From Paenibacillus pini JCM 16418 (lineage in GTDB: Bacteria; Bacillota; Bacilli; Paenibacillales; Paenibacillaceae): a stretch of 64,000 nt of DNA. The stretch spans positions 372,001 to 436,000 of the forward strand of contig NZ_BAVZ01000001.1 in NCBI RefSeq assembly GCF_000576305.1. Reading direction: 5' to 3'. Shown here one piece after another: positions 36,446 to 46,189 of the stretch (within the stretch, counting starts at the first letter, position 1; each line of letters opens with the position of its first letter). The notes beneath the pieces are model-generated. The model had not been told where the DNA came from and did not search any database. It saw only the letters and a program-made list of their open reading frames with translations. The translations under genes and the position numbers were made by a program.

Positions 36446-37264
36446 GTGCAGCAGGCCATTGCGATACTAGATTCGGGAGTGGGAGGTCTCACGGTTGCTA
36501 AAGAAGTGATGAGACAGCTTCCGCGGGAAAAAGTCATCTACTTTGGAGACACTGCCCGTACTCCATACGGACCCCGATCGTCTGAAGAAGTAAGGAAGTT
36601 CACTGAACAAATCGTTGATTTTTTGATCCAGTTTAAGCCTAAAGCTATAGTGATTGCTTGTAATACGGCTACAGCTGCAGCTCTTGATTATATTTCGGAG
36701 AAGGTGTCAATTCCCGTAATAGGAGTGATTCACCCGGGTGCTCGTGCCGCGATTAGTGCAACAAAAACGGGTAATGTAGGTGTTATTGGCACGATTGGCA
36801 CAATTGGGAGCGGGGCCTACACTACAGCTTTGAAGCAGCTATCCCCTTATGTACATGTCATAAGCGAAGCATGCCCAGCTTTAGTTCCTTTGGTTGAGCA
36901 AGGAATGTTTCGTTCGGATGAGACAACAAGAAGAGTGGAACAATCACTTGTAGGAATCCGTAATTCAGTAATTGATTGCCTGATTTTAGGTTGTACACAC
37001 TATCCATTTCTCAAAGAAACCATCCAAGAGGTCATGGGAGATGGCGTGAAGTTGATCAGCTCTGCAGATGAGACCGCACGCGAGATTAGCACGATCTTGT
37101 ATGATAAGGGACAACTTGCTCATAGGGATGAAAGTCCAGTTCATCAGTTTTTTTGCAGTGGTGATGCTGAGATGTTTCAGAAGATAGCCAAGCTTTGGCT
37201 AGGTGAACACATCGTACGAACTCCTGTCGTGTGGCAGGTTTCTAAATTTGAAGAAACTTATTAA
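36446..37264 (+). CDS. racE: Glutamate racemase (EC 5.1.1.3)
   Basis: Makes D-glutamate for peptidoglycan. About 272 residues. The two catalytic cysteines are Cys72 (IACNTAT) and Cys183 (LGCTHYPF); the N-terminal DSGVGGLTVAKEVMRQLP and FGDTARTPYGPR are hallmarks. The start may be GTG 36440 or GTG 36446; the latter has better spacing to AAGGAAG and gives MQQAIAILDSG. The C-terminus is complete and followed by a terminator. Confidence 0.96.
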   Translation: MQQAIAILDSGVGGLTVAKEVMRQLPREKVIYFGDTARTPYGPRSSEEVRKFTEQIVDFLIQFKPKAIVIACNTATAAALDYISEKVSIPVIGVIHPGARAAISATKTGNVGVIGTIGTIGSGAYTTALKQLSPYVHVISEACPALVPLVEQGMFRSDETTRRVEQSLVGIRNSVIDCLILGCTHYPFLKETIQEVMGDGVKLISSADETAREISTILYDKGQLAHRDESPVHQFFCSGDAEMFQKIAKLWLGEHIVRTPVVWQVSKFEETY

Positions 37265-37285
37265 TGGTTTATAATCGTTCGGCAC

Positions 37286-37331
37286 AAACCGAGTCTGAGT
37301 AGGAGATCATCCTAATTAGACTCGGTTTTTT
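37286..37331 (+). terminator. Terminator after racE
   Basis: Arms AAACCGAGTCT (37286-37296) and AGACTCGGTTT, with an inner AGGA/TCCT pairing and a T run to 37331. Confidence 0.92.
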
Positions 37332-37445
37332 ATGATATATCTGAAAGTTTACTTTTCCGCGCATGGTACAAGATTGCCTAGGCATAAAATGAACTGGAAA
37401 CGTAAGCTTATAGCGGCTCGTCATCCGCGGAAAGGAAGAACATCT

Positions 37446-38645
37446 ATGCAGCAACACACGGTACGAAAAGGAGATACGCTTCAGAGAATTGCCGCTAATA
37501 AAGGTCTGGCTATAAATACGATATTGAGTGCTAATCCTTGGGCTGCATTGCAGCCCTATTTAATTCCAGGTCAAATGCTTTACTTACCATTCTCTCCTCG
37601 GAGAAGATACGCGATTCAGCCTGGTGATACAATGAATAGGCTTAAGAATATGTTTCACATTTCGGAGAAGGCATTGGAAGACATGAATCCTGGTATTTCA
37701 AGTAGCCATCTTCCAGAAGGGCGTACTATAGTTCTTCCAACGTCTAATCCGCGTCATGTAGTTGAGTTGCGTGGAGAGTATGGGGCAGATCAGGTATGCA
37801 CGGATATCGAAAAACTCGCTACGAATTATCCTACCGTTGAGATCGGGACTATAGGTAAAAGTGTCATGGGCAAGCCGATTTGGTTTATCAAAATAGGCAA
37901 GGGTAGTCGGTGCATTCATGTTAACGCTTCCCTGCATGCAAATGAATGGTTAACCACACCTTGCGCAGTAAGATTTGTGGAAGAATATGCGGCTGCATTG
38001 CAGAACTCTGCCAAGTGGCATGGATATGATCCACAGCGGTGGTTTGAGGAATGTACCTTATGGGTGGTGCCCATGGTGAATCCAGATGGTGTAGAGCTTG
38101 TGCAGGAAGGCATTGTACCCGGACACCCTTATTACGATCAATTGCAGGAATGGAATGGATCTAAATTAGATTTCCGTAACTGGAAAGCAAATATTCATGG
38201 GGTGGACTTGGGTGATCAATTTCCTGCCCATTGGGATGAGGAGTTGCTTCGCCGCGGCAAACCTACTCCTTCACCAAGGGATTATGGCGGAACGGCTCCT
38301 CTATGTGAGCCGGAGTCTGCGGCGCTTGCAGCTTTTACACTAGAGACCGCACCGGATGCGGTTATATCTCTACATAGTCAAGGTCAGGAAATTTATTGGA
38401 ATTACCGTGACTATGAACCCGAAGAGAGCATCGAATGGGCCCGCAGGCTAGGTCAAGCTAGTGGGTATCGACCCGTAAAGCTTAATGGTAGCGATGCCGG
38501 ATATAAGGACTGGTTTATCCAGCATTTTCGTAAACCTGGATTTACAGTAGAGATTGGTATGGGAAAGAATCCACTTCCACTCGAGGATTTCGAACAGGTA
38601 AGTGAGGATGTCGGCCTCATCATTGCTGAATTATTATCGATATAG
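37446..38645 (+). CDS. LysM-M14 zinc peptidase, gamma-D-glutamyl-diaminoacid endopeptidase I-like
   Basis: A 399-residue enzyme: LysM 1 (residues 2-45, HTVRKGDTLQRIA), LysM 2 (55-98, YAIQPGDTMNRLK), then an M14 carboxypeptidase domain. Zinc ligands are His164 and Glu167 (LHANEW) and His310 (LHSQG), and the catalytic base is Glu369 (TVEIG). The architecture matches endopeptidase I of Bacillus sphaericus, which cuts gamma-D-Glu-meso-A2pm bonds in muropeptides. ATG 37446 has AAAGGAAG before; the longer frame runs into the racE terminator. No signal peptide, as in the sporulation enzyme. Confidence 0.9.
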   Translation: MQQHTVRKGDTLQRIAANKGLAINTILSANPWAALQPYLIPGQMLYLPFSPRRRYAIQPGDTMNRLKNMFHISEKALEDMNPGISSSHLPEGRTIVLPTSNPRHVVELRGEYGADQVCTDIEKLATNYPTVEIGTIGKSVMGKPIWFIKIGKGSRCIHVNASLHANEWLTTPCAVRFVEEYAAALQNSAKWHGYDPQRWFEECTLWVVPMVNPDGVELVQEGIVPGHPYYDQLQEWNGSKLDFRNWKANIHGVDLGDQFPAHWDEELLRRGKPTPSPRDYGGTAPLCEPESAALAAFTLETAPDAVISLHSQGQEIYWNYRDYEPEESIEWARRLGQASGYRPVKLNGSDAGYKDWFIQHFRKPGFTVEIGMGKNPLPLEDFEQVSEDVGLIIAELLSI

Positions 38646-38738
38646 ATTAAGGTATGGGTTTTCTTCCAATCATTTATCAATAAAATTATGAAACAATTTA
38701 GGCCCTTTGTCGTAAAATACCTAGTGGAAGCGATTGTT

Positions 38739-38753
38739 GTCATACGATATGAC
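38739..38753. promoter_or_regulatory. 15-bp palindrome upstream of DUF1232 gene
   Basis: GTCATACGATATGAC is a perfect inverted repeat (GTCATA-3-TATGAC), about 100 bp before the DUF1232 start. It could be an operator; nothing identifies the regulator. Confidence 0.35.
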
Positions 38754-38856
38754 TTCCGACAAGTTCAGGAATACAAATCATGCTTCGTTCAAGAGGCTCC
38801 CTAGCGGTTAATGTATAGTATAGGGGATTTATCCTGTAGATTGGAGGGGAAATGCG

Positions 38857-39105
38857 ATGAAATGGAGTAGATTGTTGTCGTTTAAACGCTGGTCTCATGT
38901 TTTTAGTCGAATTTGGAAATACTTGGCCTCACCCCAAGTGACATTAGGCGATAAAATGTTATTTCTCATCCCGGTTATGTTGTATTGGGTACTACCCGAT
39001 GTCATGCCGTTCGTTCCTATAGATGATATCGGTGTTACCATGCTTATGATGGGATGGTTCGTTTCAAGAATTGAGAAAAAGTATCCAGCACTTATCGCTA
39101 ATTAA
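38857..39105 (+). CDS. DUF1232 membrane protein (YkvA-like)
   Basis: An 82-residue protein with the DUF1232 core SPQVTLGDKMLFLIPVMLYWVLPDVMPFVPIDDIGV. Two hydrophobic stretches surround the conserved PD..P..PIDDIG turn. RBS TGGAGGGG. Small DUF1232 proteins are widespread in Bacillota and have no known role. A terminator follows. Confidence 0.82.
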   Translation: MKWSRLLSFKRWSHVFSRIWKYLASPQVTLGDKMLFLIPVMLYWVLPDVMPFVPIDDIGVTMLMMGWFVSRIEKKYPALIAN

Positions 39106-39125
39106 CATCATAATTCAGTAATCAG

Positions 39126-39167
39126 ACCGGAATCAGGCGCGCTTCTTGCGTATGGATTCCGGTTTCT
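39126..39167 (+). terminator. Terminator after DUF1232 gene
   Basis: Arms ACCGGAATC (39126-39134) and GATTCCGGT (39155-39163) followed by T-rich sequence. Confidence 0.8.
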
Positions 39168-39220
39168 TTAAAATAAAAGGACGGAAAGATCAATCTCATT
39201 GAAAACAGGAGTGATCACAA

Positions 39221-39523
39221 ATGAAATGCAAAATTACCCGCAATGCCGCTAAAATAATTAAGAATGAATTAGCGAAAGAAGAGAATAAAGAGCTCAAGCT
39301 ACGCGTCCTAGTTACGCATTCGCATGGGGATCATGCTCATTATGGTATGGATCTGGACAAGCCTACGGACAATGATGAAGTGATTTCAACCGATAAAGAA
39401 ATTGAAGTTCTCCTTGATCGAAATGAGCCTCTTCTTGATGGTGTGAAGGTCGACTATTTATATCTCCCTAAAGAAGGGTTCGTTATCACAAATCCATCTC
39501 AGGGCAACCATGGTGACCACTAG
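39221..39523 (+). CDS. HesB/IscA-fold protein lacking the Fe-S cysteines
   Basis: A 100-residue protein laid out like HesB/IscA (KITRNAAKIIKNEL, LRVLVTHSHGDHAHYGMDLD, VLLDRNEPLLDGVKVDYLY, GFVITNPSQGNHGDH). The three conserved A-type scaffold cysteines are absent; the only Cys is residue 3. Instead it has two His/Asp clusters (HSHGDHAH and HGDH) where the ligand loops fall. It may bind a metal by His, or the fold may have lost the cofactor. Monocistronic between two terminators. Confidence 0.65.
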   Translation: MKCKITRNAAKIIKNELAKEENKELKLRVLVTHSHGDHAHYGMDLDKPTDNDEVISTDKEIEVLLDRNEPLLDGVKVDYLYLPKEGFVITNPSQGNHGDH

Positions 39524-39584
39524 GGAACGAATAAGCATATGAGTTGCTTATACCCGTACCATTTATAAGTTAAATATAATAGAT

Positions 39585-39625
39585 AAGGCGACATCCATTC
39601 TACTCTGAATGAAATGTCGCCTTTT
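39585..39625 (+). terminator. Terminator after HesB-like gene
   Basis: Arms AAGGCGACAT (39585-39594) and ATGTCGCCTT (39614-39623), with an inner CATTC/GAATG pairing and T residues. Confidence 0.92.
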
Positions 39626-39780
39626 CTGCGGCTACACCCAATGAAGGATTTCTTTGATACATTGTTACCAGCACTGATACAGGGCTTTTTTGGGAACAAC
39701 GATTCAGTGTGATATACTTGGACATGTACCAATGCTATAAAAAACATAACTTTATTCTTTATGAGGAGGCTGTTACGAAT

Positions 39781-40604
39781 ATGAAGCATATTACGGATTG
39801 CACGATTTTAAATAATGGAGTTACGATGCCATGGCTGGGGTTTGGTACATATCAGGCCAAAGGACAAGAGGTTTATGAAGCAGTTAAGGTAGCATTGAAG
39901 GCAGGATATCGGAGTATTGATACCGCTGCAATTTATGGAAATGAAGCCGAAGTAGGTAAAGCGATCGCCGAAAGTGGAGTGGCTAGAGATGAGTTGTTTG
40001 TAACGACTAAGGTCTGGAATGATGATCAGGGGTATGAAACAACACTGCAAGCTTTTGAAGAAAGCCGCAAGAATCTTGGGTTAGATGTGATCGATCTATA
40101 TTTAATACATTGGCCAGGCAAGATAAATATAAAGATACATGGAAGGCACTAGAGCGTCTCTATGAAGAAGGTAGTGTACGCGCGATTGGTGTGAGTAACT
40201 TCCACGTACATCATTTGAAGGATTTAATGAAAGACAGCCATGTCGTTCCAGCCGTAAATCAGGTTGAACTTCATCCATCTCTTATTCAGCAAGAGCTTCA
40301 GGATTTCTGTGGTGCACAGAATATTCAATTAGAAGCTTGGTCACCGCTGATGCGAGGTAAACTGAATGATAATACGACGATACTGGGCATTGCACAAAAA
40401 TACGGTAAAACACCAGCGCAAATTATTCTTCGTTGGGATATTCAGAACAAGATCGTTACGATTCCTAAATCCGTTACACCTTCGCGTATTCGGGAAAATG
40501 CAGGTATTTTTGATTTTGTACTCACTCCAGATGAACTTAAGCAAATTGATTCTCTAAATGGAAACAAGCGGATCGGTACAGATCCAGATAAATTGATTTT
40601 CTAA
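39781..40604 (+). CDS. Aldo/keto reductase, YvgN/YtbE-like (one-base frameshift near 40120)
   Basis: NADPH-dependent aldo/keto reductase of about 274 residues once restored, matching the family length. The catalytic tetrad is visible: Asp and Tyr in [12 protein letters not shown], Lys in VTTKVWN, His in YLIHWPG. NADPH-binding residues are in [13 protein letters not shown]. After HWPGK the frame is lost; one more A in CAAG (40120-40121) gives [19 protein letters not shown] and continues to the normal C-terminus. RBS GAGGAGGC. The loss is in an A run, so a sequencing error is likely. Confidence 0.9.
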
Positions 40605-40643
40605 ACTGCTATAATACGAAATTCATTATCGATATATAAAAAG

Positions 40644-40672
40644 CCCGGTCTCCTTATGGAGCACCGGGTTTT
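40644..40672. terminator. Terminator between aldo/keto reductase and LtaS-like genes
   Basis: Arms CCCGGTCTCC and GGAGCACCGGG pair with small mismatches, then T residues. The restored LtaS-like stop codon (40654-40656) falls in the loop, so the convergent genes share this element. Confidence 0.82.
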
Positions 40673-42644
40673 GTTTGTGTTGCGGGTTTGAGATTCTTTA
40701 GTAGATCATACTGTATGATCTCATCCGACACCTTCAGCTCGTCATTCGCTTTGTCATATCCTACACGGCATACATTAACAGCTGTTACTGATTCGTTTGT
40801 AAATCATAGCAACTTCCGTCATCAAAATTACCATTAGGAGAAGGAATGAAGTATAGTTTACCGTCGGTAAAAGCACCACTACGAAGTGCTACAAAGCGTT
40901 TGCTACCATCGAAAAGGTCATTACCCATCATGTGATATGACTGTGTAGATATACCAAGCAGATGCATGATCGAAGGAGCCATATCTAATTGGCCAGCTGG
41001 CTCGGTCATATTAACGCTTGCCTGACTTCGATCTGGTAAGTGAATAAGAAGAGGAACCTGATTCATGATTTTGGCCATGTCGAGTTCGCTTAGGCTTTTA
41101 CCTAGAAACTTCTCGTATGCGGCCTTGTCACTTAGTGAATTATCATGATCTCCGTAAATATACAGAATGGTACGGTCCCACAATCCCTCCTGCTTCATTT
41201 GCGCTACGAGTTCACCAAAGGCAGCATCTACATAGTGAACGGATTGTAAGTAATCACCGAATATAGTTCCCTTGAACTCACCCGTGTCTAGCTCCTGAAT
41301 ATTCTTAGGAATCACGTATGGGTGATGACTGGTTAACGTGATCAAGAACGAATAGAAAGGCTCCTGAAGATCCTTCATCTTATTTAGTGACTGTTGGAAA
41401 AAGGATTTATCACCAAGGGACCAGCCAAGAGGCTCATCTAACGTGAAATCATTTTTACTGTAAAATCGATCGTAACCTAGTGCTTGATACATTAGCGTGC
41501 GATTCCAAAAGCTCGGTTCATAGGCATGGAAAGCATTCGATGTATATCCGTTTTTCTTTAAGATTGAAGGTAGTGAATCGAACTGATGATCGGGATATCT
41601 TACGAATACAGATCCTGTAGGCAATGGATGCAGTGAGGTTTGGGATGAAAAATCGGCATCTGACGTTCGCCCTTGACCTGTTTGATGATAATAGTTGCTG
41701 TAATATAAACTATCCTTCATCAATACATTGAAGTTAGGAGTCACTTCTTGACCGCCAATTCGCTGACCGATCATAAAATTCATCAGCGCTTCCGTCTGTA
41801 TAACAATGACGTTGCTTCCTTTATATTTACCGAATAATTCATCTTGCTCAGAGTGGTCTTCTTGTTTCAGTGTAAACCAATCTTGTAAGTGATTTATTTC
41901 TTCTGCACTTAGTTGTTGAGAGCCGATATGCTCCTTCGTGTATCGGTAGATATCATAAGCGTGAAATCCGAGTAAGCCGGTAATATTGTATAGCGACATA
42001 TTCCACCAATTACCTTTAAACAAATCTCCCGCCCATGTGTCTTTGTAGTGTTTGATCGGAAAGAAGGTAAGCGAGAAACCTATAATGAACGTTATCAATC
42101 CAGTCATACAACGTATCCATACTTTAGATTTACGGCGTTCTGGTATGGAATTGTGTCTGATAATTCTGCCATGATTACTGCATCTGCGGTATATCATCAT
42201 AACAGGTATCCATCCAATGAGGAGTAACCAGTCGACGAAGAACCAGATATCTTGCCATCGGAGTAGTGACTGAATGCTGTCTCCAAGGGCACCGACCTGT
42301 CCAGCTTGTAGTAGCACAGGAACAGTAATGAAATCTTGGAAATATCGATAGTAAATTAAATCGGAATAGATAAGAGCGGTAAGCAGAATGTCTAAGATGA
42401 TTAAGGAGATGATTTGGCCGCGGCGTGGCAACCAGAACGTCCAGAATGAGACGAGTATGATAGAACCTAAAGCGATAAGGTCGTCTAGTCGGTTCATATC
42501 AACATTTCTGATATTCAGTGTTTCATGTACGTGGACTAACTTGTACATCATAAGAATCAGAAACACAAGATAGTAGAAATAACGAAATTTCAATAATTGA
42601 TGGAATGAGTTCGCTGCATTTGTCCCAGATGAAAAATTGGACAT
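40654..42644 (-). CDS. LtaS-family lipoteichoic acid synthase-like sulfatase (C-terminal frameshift near 40792)
   Basis: Membrane phosphoglycerol transferase of the LtaS family, about 663 residues restored. Five helices fill about residues 20-220, then the outer sulfatase-type domain: metal Glu in IQTEALMNF, catalytic Thr327 in GQGRTSDADFSS, YGDHDNSL for the metal site. The uncorrected frame stops after CYDLQTNQ. One added base near 40792 restores SVTAVNVCRVGYDKANDEL and SDEIIQYDLL, the usual LtaS end, with a second Cys that could pair with the first. It polymerises or primes glycerol phosphate on the outer membrane face. Confidence 0.88.
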
Positions 42645-42679
42645 GTATGCTAGCCCCCCTCTCTACTCAAATTAAACCT

Positions 42680-42713
42680 TATAGAGGAGCTGCCCAAGGA
42701 CAGCTCCTCTATA
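42680..42713 (-). terminator. Stem-loop between rRNA methyltransferase-like and LtaS-like genes
   Basis: Arms TATAGAGGAGCTG (42680-42692) and CAGCTCCTCTATA (42701-42713) form a perfect 13-bp stem. The tail is only weakly U-rich, so it is a probable but not ideal terminator. Confidence 0.65.
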
Positions 42714-42723
42714 AGACGCTCAT

Positions 42724-43866
42724 TTAATGACGCGGTGGCAATGGCCCTAGGAATTGTAAGTACTGACATTCAATACGTCCGTTGTACAGCTTTCTACGTT
42801 TTTCAGCCTTTTGGCCGAAATAATGTTCAAACTGTTTCGTTGGACTTAAGGCGAAGAAGGACCAGGTAGGAAGCTGATCGGCCACACGTCCGAGCTGACG
42901 AACGAGCTTCTCGACTTCAGCTATTTCGCTAAGACGCTCTCCGTAAGGAGGGTTTGTAATAAGGCAGCCATAATCACCTTGCGGCTTAACTTGAGATGCA
43001 GGGATATTATAGAATTTAATCTCACGTTCAAAGCCAGCGCTTCTGGCAGCTGCATGAGCAACTTCAATGGCTCTAGGATCAATATCACTACCTGTCAATT
43101 CAAGTGGTTCATCGTCTCTAACCAAATCAAAGGCTTCTTCGCGAGCGTCCTTCCACAGCTTTTGAGGAACCATATGCCAATGCTCAGATGGGAAGGAGCG
43201 GCGCATTCCTGGCGCGATATTCCAGCCAAGCATTGCTGCTTCAATCAGAATGGTACCTGATCCACAACATGGATCATACAAAGGACGTGTTGGGTTCCAG
43301 CGACTGATTTGTACGAGCGCGGATGCCATCGTTTCTTTCAGTGGTGCTTCTGTCGCAATCTTACGGTATCCACGCTTATGAAGAGCAGGACCCGTTGTAT
43401 CGATCGTGAGTAGAGCTTTATCCTTCAGAAGATTTACTTCTATAACATAGCGTGCTCCAATCTCTTCAAACCATTCCGTATTGTAGCTTTGCTTAAGCTT
43501 CTCAACAATCGCTTTCTTCACAATACCTTGGCATGCAGGTACACTGCTCAGTTGTGAATTGTGTGAGCGTCCTTCTACAGGAAATTCACCGTTTGCAGGA
43601 ATCCATTGCTCCCAAGGGAGTGCTTTCGTGCCTTCAAACAGCTCATCAAATGTGGTGGCAGGAAACTCCCCCATTTTGACAAGTACGCGGTCTGAGGTAC
43701 GCAGCCATAAATTACAGCGGGGGATGTCCGCGTAAGTTCCTGTAAACGTTACTCGTCCATTCTCAACATGCTGATCGGTATAACCTAATTCTCTGAGTTC
43801 TCGTGCAACGATGGATTCTAGTCCCATAGGTGCAGTCGCAATTAATTGCAATTCATTCATGTACAA
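42724..43866 (-). CDS. THUMP-domain RNA methyltransferase, RlmL/YpsC-like
   Basis: A 380-residue SAM-dependent methyltransferase. An N-terminal ferredoxin-like and THUMP region (1-160; ATAPMGLESIVARELRELGY) recognises RNA; the UPF0020 domain has YDPCCGSGTILIEAA for SAM, DIDPRAIEVAH, and the catalytic NPPYGERL. By similarity to Bacillus YpsC and the N-half of E. coli RlmL it probably makes m2G in 23S rRNA. The TTG start is 7 bases after GGAG; ATG two codons in is the alternative. Confidence 0.9.
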   Translation of the reverse strand: MYMNELQLIATAPMGLESIVARELRELGYTDQHVENGRVTFTGTYADIPRCNLWLRTSDRVLVKMGEFPATTFDELFEGTKALPWEQWIPANGEFPVEGRSHNSQLSSVPACQGIVKKAIVEKLKQSYNTEWFEEIGARYVIEVNLLKDKALLTIDTTGPALHKRGYRKIATEAPLKETMASALVQISRWNPTRPLYDPCCGSGTILIEAAMLGWNIAPGMRRSFPSEHWHMVPQKLWKDAREEAFDLVRDDEPLELTGSDIDPRAIEVAHAAARSAGFEREIKFYNIPASQVKPQGDYGCLITNPPYGERLSEIAEVEKLVRQLGRVADQLPTWSFFALSPTKQFEHYFGQKAEKRRKLYNGRIECQYLQFLGPLPPRH

Positions 43867-44033
43867 AATTCAACTCCATTTGTCTTGTGGCCTAGCCCGA
43901 AAAACCATACAATTAATAAGAAAAGACATGGAAGCATATCGCAGCCAGTCCATCTGTTCAACTTATTCAGTATAGGATAATGTAAAGTCAGATACAAACA
44001 TTTATACGGGTAAAAAAAGGAGAGTACAAGATC

Positions 44034-44663
44034 GTGAGTCCAGAAGAACAATATGCGGATCATTTTTTGGAAAATGATGAGCTGTTAAATCGTGTTAAAG
44101 AAACCATTGTTGCTAAGGGAATGCCTGAGATTTCAATTGCTCCGGGATTTGGCCGATTACTTACATTACTTGTTCGGTCTACGAAAGCGAAGCAAGTGCT
44201 GGAGATAGGTGCACTGGGTGGATATAGTGGAATTTGTCTTGCCAGAGGGCTTGGCCCAGAGGGTAAGCTGATTTCGCTTGAACTGAAGCAAGAGTTTGCT
44301 GATGTAGCAAGCGAAAACCTGAAGGAAGCAGGATTTGAATCGCAGGTGGAATACAGGGTTGGTCTGGCATTAGATAGTTTGGAACAATTGAAGCAAGAAG
44401 GCAGAACATTTGACTTCTTCTTTATTGATGCGGATAAAGAAAATTATCCAGCATATTTGGAGTTTGCCATTGAGCTTGCCAATCCGGGTGCCATTATTGC
44501 GGGAGACAATACATTTTTGCGAGGACGGACTCTTCATCCCGATAAAAATGGCCCTTCTGTGCAGGCAATCCGTCGCTTTAATGAGATGATGGCAACGGAT
44601 GAGCGACTTATTGGCACTATTCTACCGGCATATGATGGTTTAGCCGTAGCTATGGTGAAGTAG
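44034..44663 (+). CDS. SAM-dependent O-methyltransferase (YrrM-like)
   Basis: A 209-residue class I methyltransferase of the catechol-OMT type: VLEIGALGGYSGICLARGL for SAM, ISLELKQEF, FDFFFIDADKENYPAYL with the metal-binding Asp, and GDNTFLRG. The true substrate is unknown; the Bacillus YrrM homologue is described as a tRNA hydroxyuridine methyltransferase (from memory), so a tRNA role is possible. GTG start with AAAGGAGAG before it. It is divergent from the rRNA methyltransferase gene. Confidence 0.88.
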   Translation: MSPEEQYADHFLENDELLNRVKETIVAKGMPEISIAPGFGRLLTLLVRSTKAKQVLEIGALGGYSGICLARGLGPEGKLISLELKQEFADVASENLKEAGFESQVEYRVGLALDSLEQLKQEGRTFDFFFIDADKENYPAYLEFAIELANPGAIIAGDNTFLRGRTLHPDKNGPSVQAIRRFNEMMATDERLIGTILPAYDGLAVAMVK

Positions 44664-44687
44664 AAGATCCATTCATTTTCAAACAAG

Positions 44688-44743
44688 AAAAGGTGTCCCT
44701 CGTTTATCGGAGAAATCTTCCGTTTATCGATGGACACCTTTTT
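44688..44743. terminator. Bidirectional terminator
   Basis: Arms AAAAGGTGTCC (44688-44698) and GGACACCTTTT (44732-44742). The long loop carries CGTTTATCG twice. It lies between convergent O-methyltransferase and MFS genes. Confidence 0.85.
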
Positions 44744-44770
44744 CTTTAAATTGGCAATAGATGAAATGTC

Positions 44771-45982
44771 TTATGGGTACGGTGAAGCATTCTTTCTTGA
44801 GTACAACTTAACACGCACCCACACCATGTTAATCAACAAAAGACTGCCTGAAATAATGAACAAGCCTTCGATACCGATAAATCCAGAAAGGAAGCCACCG
44901 ACTAAGGCTCCTAGCATATTACCGAGCGACATGGTACTGGTGTTGAAACCGAAAGCGCGGCTCTCCATTCCGTCTGGTGTGTAAGAACGAATTAGAGCAT
45001 TAACACTTGGAAGCAAGCCACCCATGAAAATACCCATCGTGAAGCGGATAATGATAAGCTGCCATACATTTTGCACAAACGCTTGTGGAATCAGCATTAA
45101 ACCTGCTCCGATCAATGCATAAGTAAGAATACGGTGAGCACCAACCTTATCACTGAATTTACCCAGTATAGGCGAGGTGATCATGTTAGAGAGTCCGGTT
45201 ACAGCGCTGACCATTCCCGCCCAAAAGGCGATGTTGACTGCGGTGCCTTGAAGCTTCTCCACATACAATGGAAGCAGCGACATCGGGCTCATTAAAGCAA
45301 ATTGCAGCAGAAAAGTAACGGTGAATAAGGCTAGCAACTGTGGAATATGCGCTAGCTCCTTAAAGCCTGCCAGAACAGATATTTGTGGTGCTTGTGCTGC
45401 TTCTGCGCGATTGAAGTTCTCTTTGACAAGAAATAGAGCAAGCAGTGAAGCGATGAAGATGAGAACACCGATAATGTAGAAAATAGGCCGGAACCCGATG
45501 ATATCTGCCAGTATTCCTCCAATTAAAGGTCCTAGAATCGTTCCTGCTACAGATCCAGACTGCATGATTCCCATGGCAAAACCCATTCGATCTTTGGGAG
45601 TGGTGCTGGAGATGAGCGAAATGGATGCCGGGTTAAAGCCGGATATGGTCCCGTTTAGTAATCTAAGTAACAGTAGTTCCCATGGATTTCGTGCAAAGCC
45701 CATCAATACGATGACGATGGCCATGCCGAAACCAGAACGTAGCAGCATTATTTTTCGTCCGTAGCGGTCAGAGAGTTTACCCCATAATGGCTGGAAGATA
45801 AAGGAGGTCAGGAAGTTCGCTGCAAAAATCATCCCTGCCCACATCCCAATTTGATGCTCCCCCTGTACGCCTAAGTCCTTAGCGAGGTAAAGGGATAAGA
45901 ACGGTGTGATCATGGTCATGCCCGCATTAACCAGAAACTGGCCGATCCACAGCACAATGAGGTTCACTTTCCATGGTTTCAA
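44771..45982 (-). CDS. MFS multidrug efflux transporter (YqjV/DHA1-like)
   Basis: Major facilitator of 403 residues with 12 predicted helices. Motif A is GKLSDRYGRKIMLLRSGFG, motif C is GSVAGTILGPLIGG, and a second A-like loop GKFSDKVGAHR follows helix 8. TTG 45982 is chosen as start because AAAGGAAG lies 11 bases before; the ATG at 46027 has no RBS. It is divergent from hemE. Probably exports toxic compounds; substrates unknown. Confidence 0.86.
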   Translation of the reverse strand: MKPWKVNLIVLWIGQFLVNAGMTMITPFLSLYLAKDLGVQGEHQIGMWAGMIFAANFLTSFIFQPLWGKLSDRYGRKIMLLRSGFGMAIVIVLMGFARNPWELLLLRLLNGTISGFNPASISLISSTTPKDRMGFAMGIMQSGSVAGTILGPLIGGILADIIGFRPIFYIIGVLIFIASLLALFLVKENFNRAEAAQAPQISVLAGFKELAHIPQLLALFTVTFLLQFALMSPMSLLPLYVEKLQGTAVNIAFWAGMVSAVTGLSNMITSPILGKFSDKVGAHRILTYALIGAGLMLIPQAFVQNVWQLIIIRFTMGIFMGGLLPSVNALIRSYTPDGMESRAFGFNTSTMSLGNMLGALVGGFLSGFIGIEGLFIISGSLLLINMVWVRVKLYSRKNASPYP

Positions 45983-46116
45983 TGTGCTATTCACTTCCTT
46001 TCTAAGCTGGTTTGATGCGATCATCAAAAATATAGTTCAATTATTATAGCATATTTGTCCAAATGAAGTTAACGTGAGGTGTCATAGTATTGTCATGGGA
46101 TAGGCCTGGGGTATGC

Positions 46117-46145
46117 TTGTTACTTACTTTTAAAAAGGGCATAAT
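46117..46145 (+). promoter_or_regulatory. Promoter of hemE-hemH
   Basis: -35 TTGTTA (46117-46122), 17-bp spacer, -10 CATAAT (46140-46145), about 45 bp before the hemE start. Confidence 0.6.
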
Positions 46146-46189
46146 ATTAGAATAGGAAAATTTGTAGATAGAATACGGGAGGCTCATTC

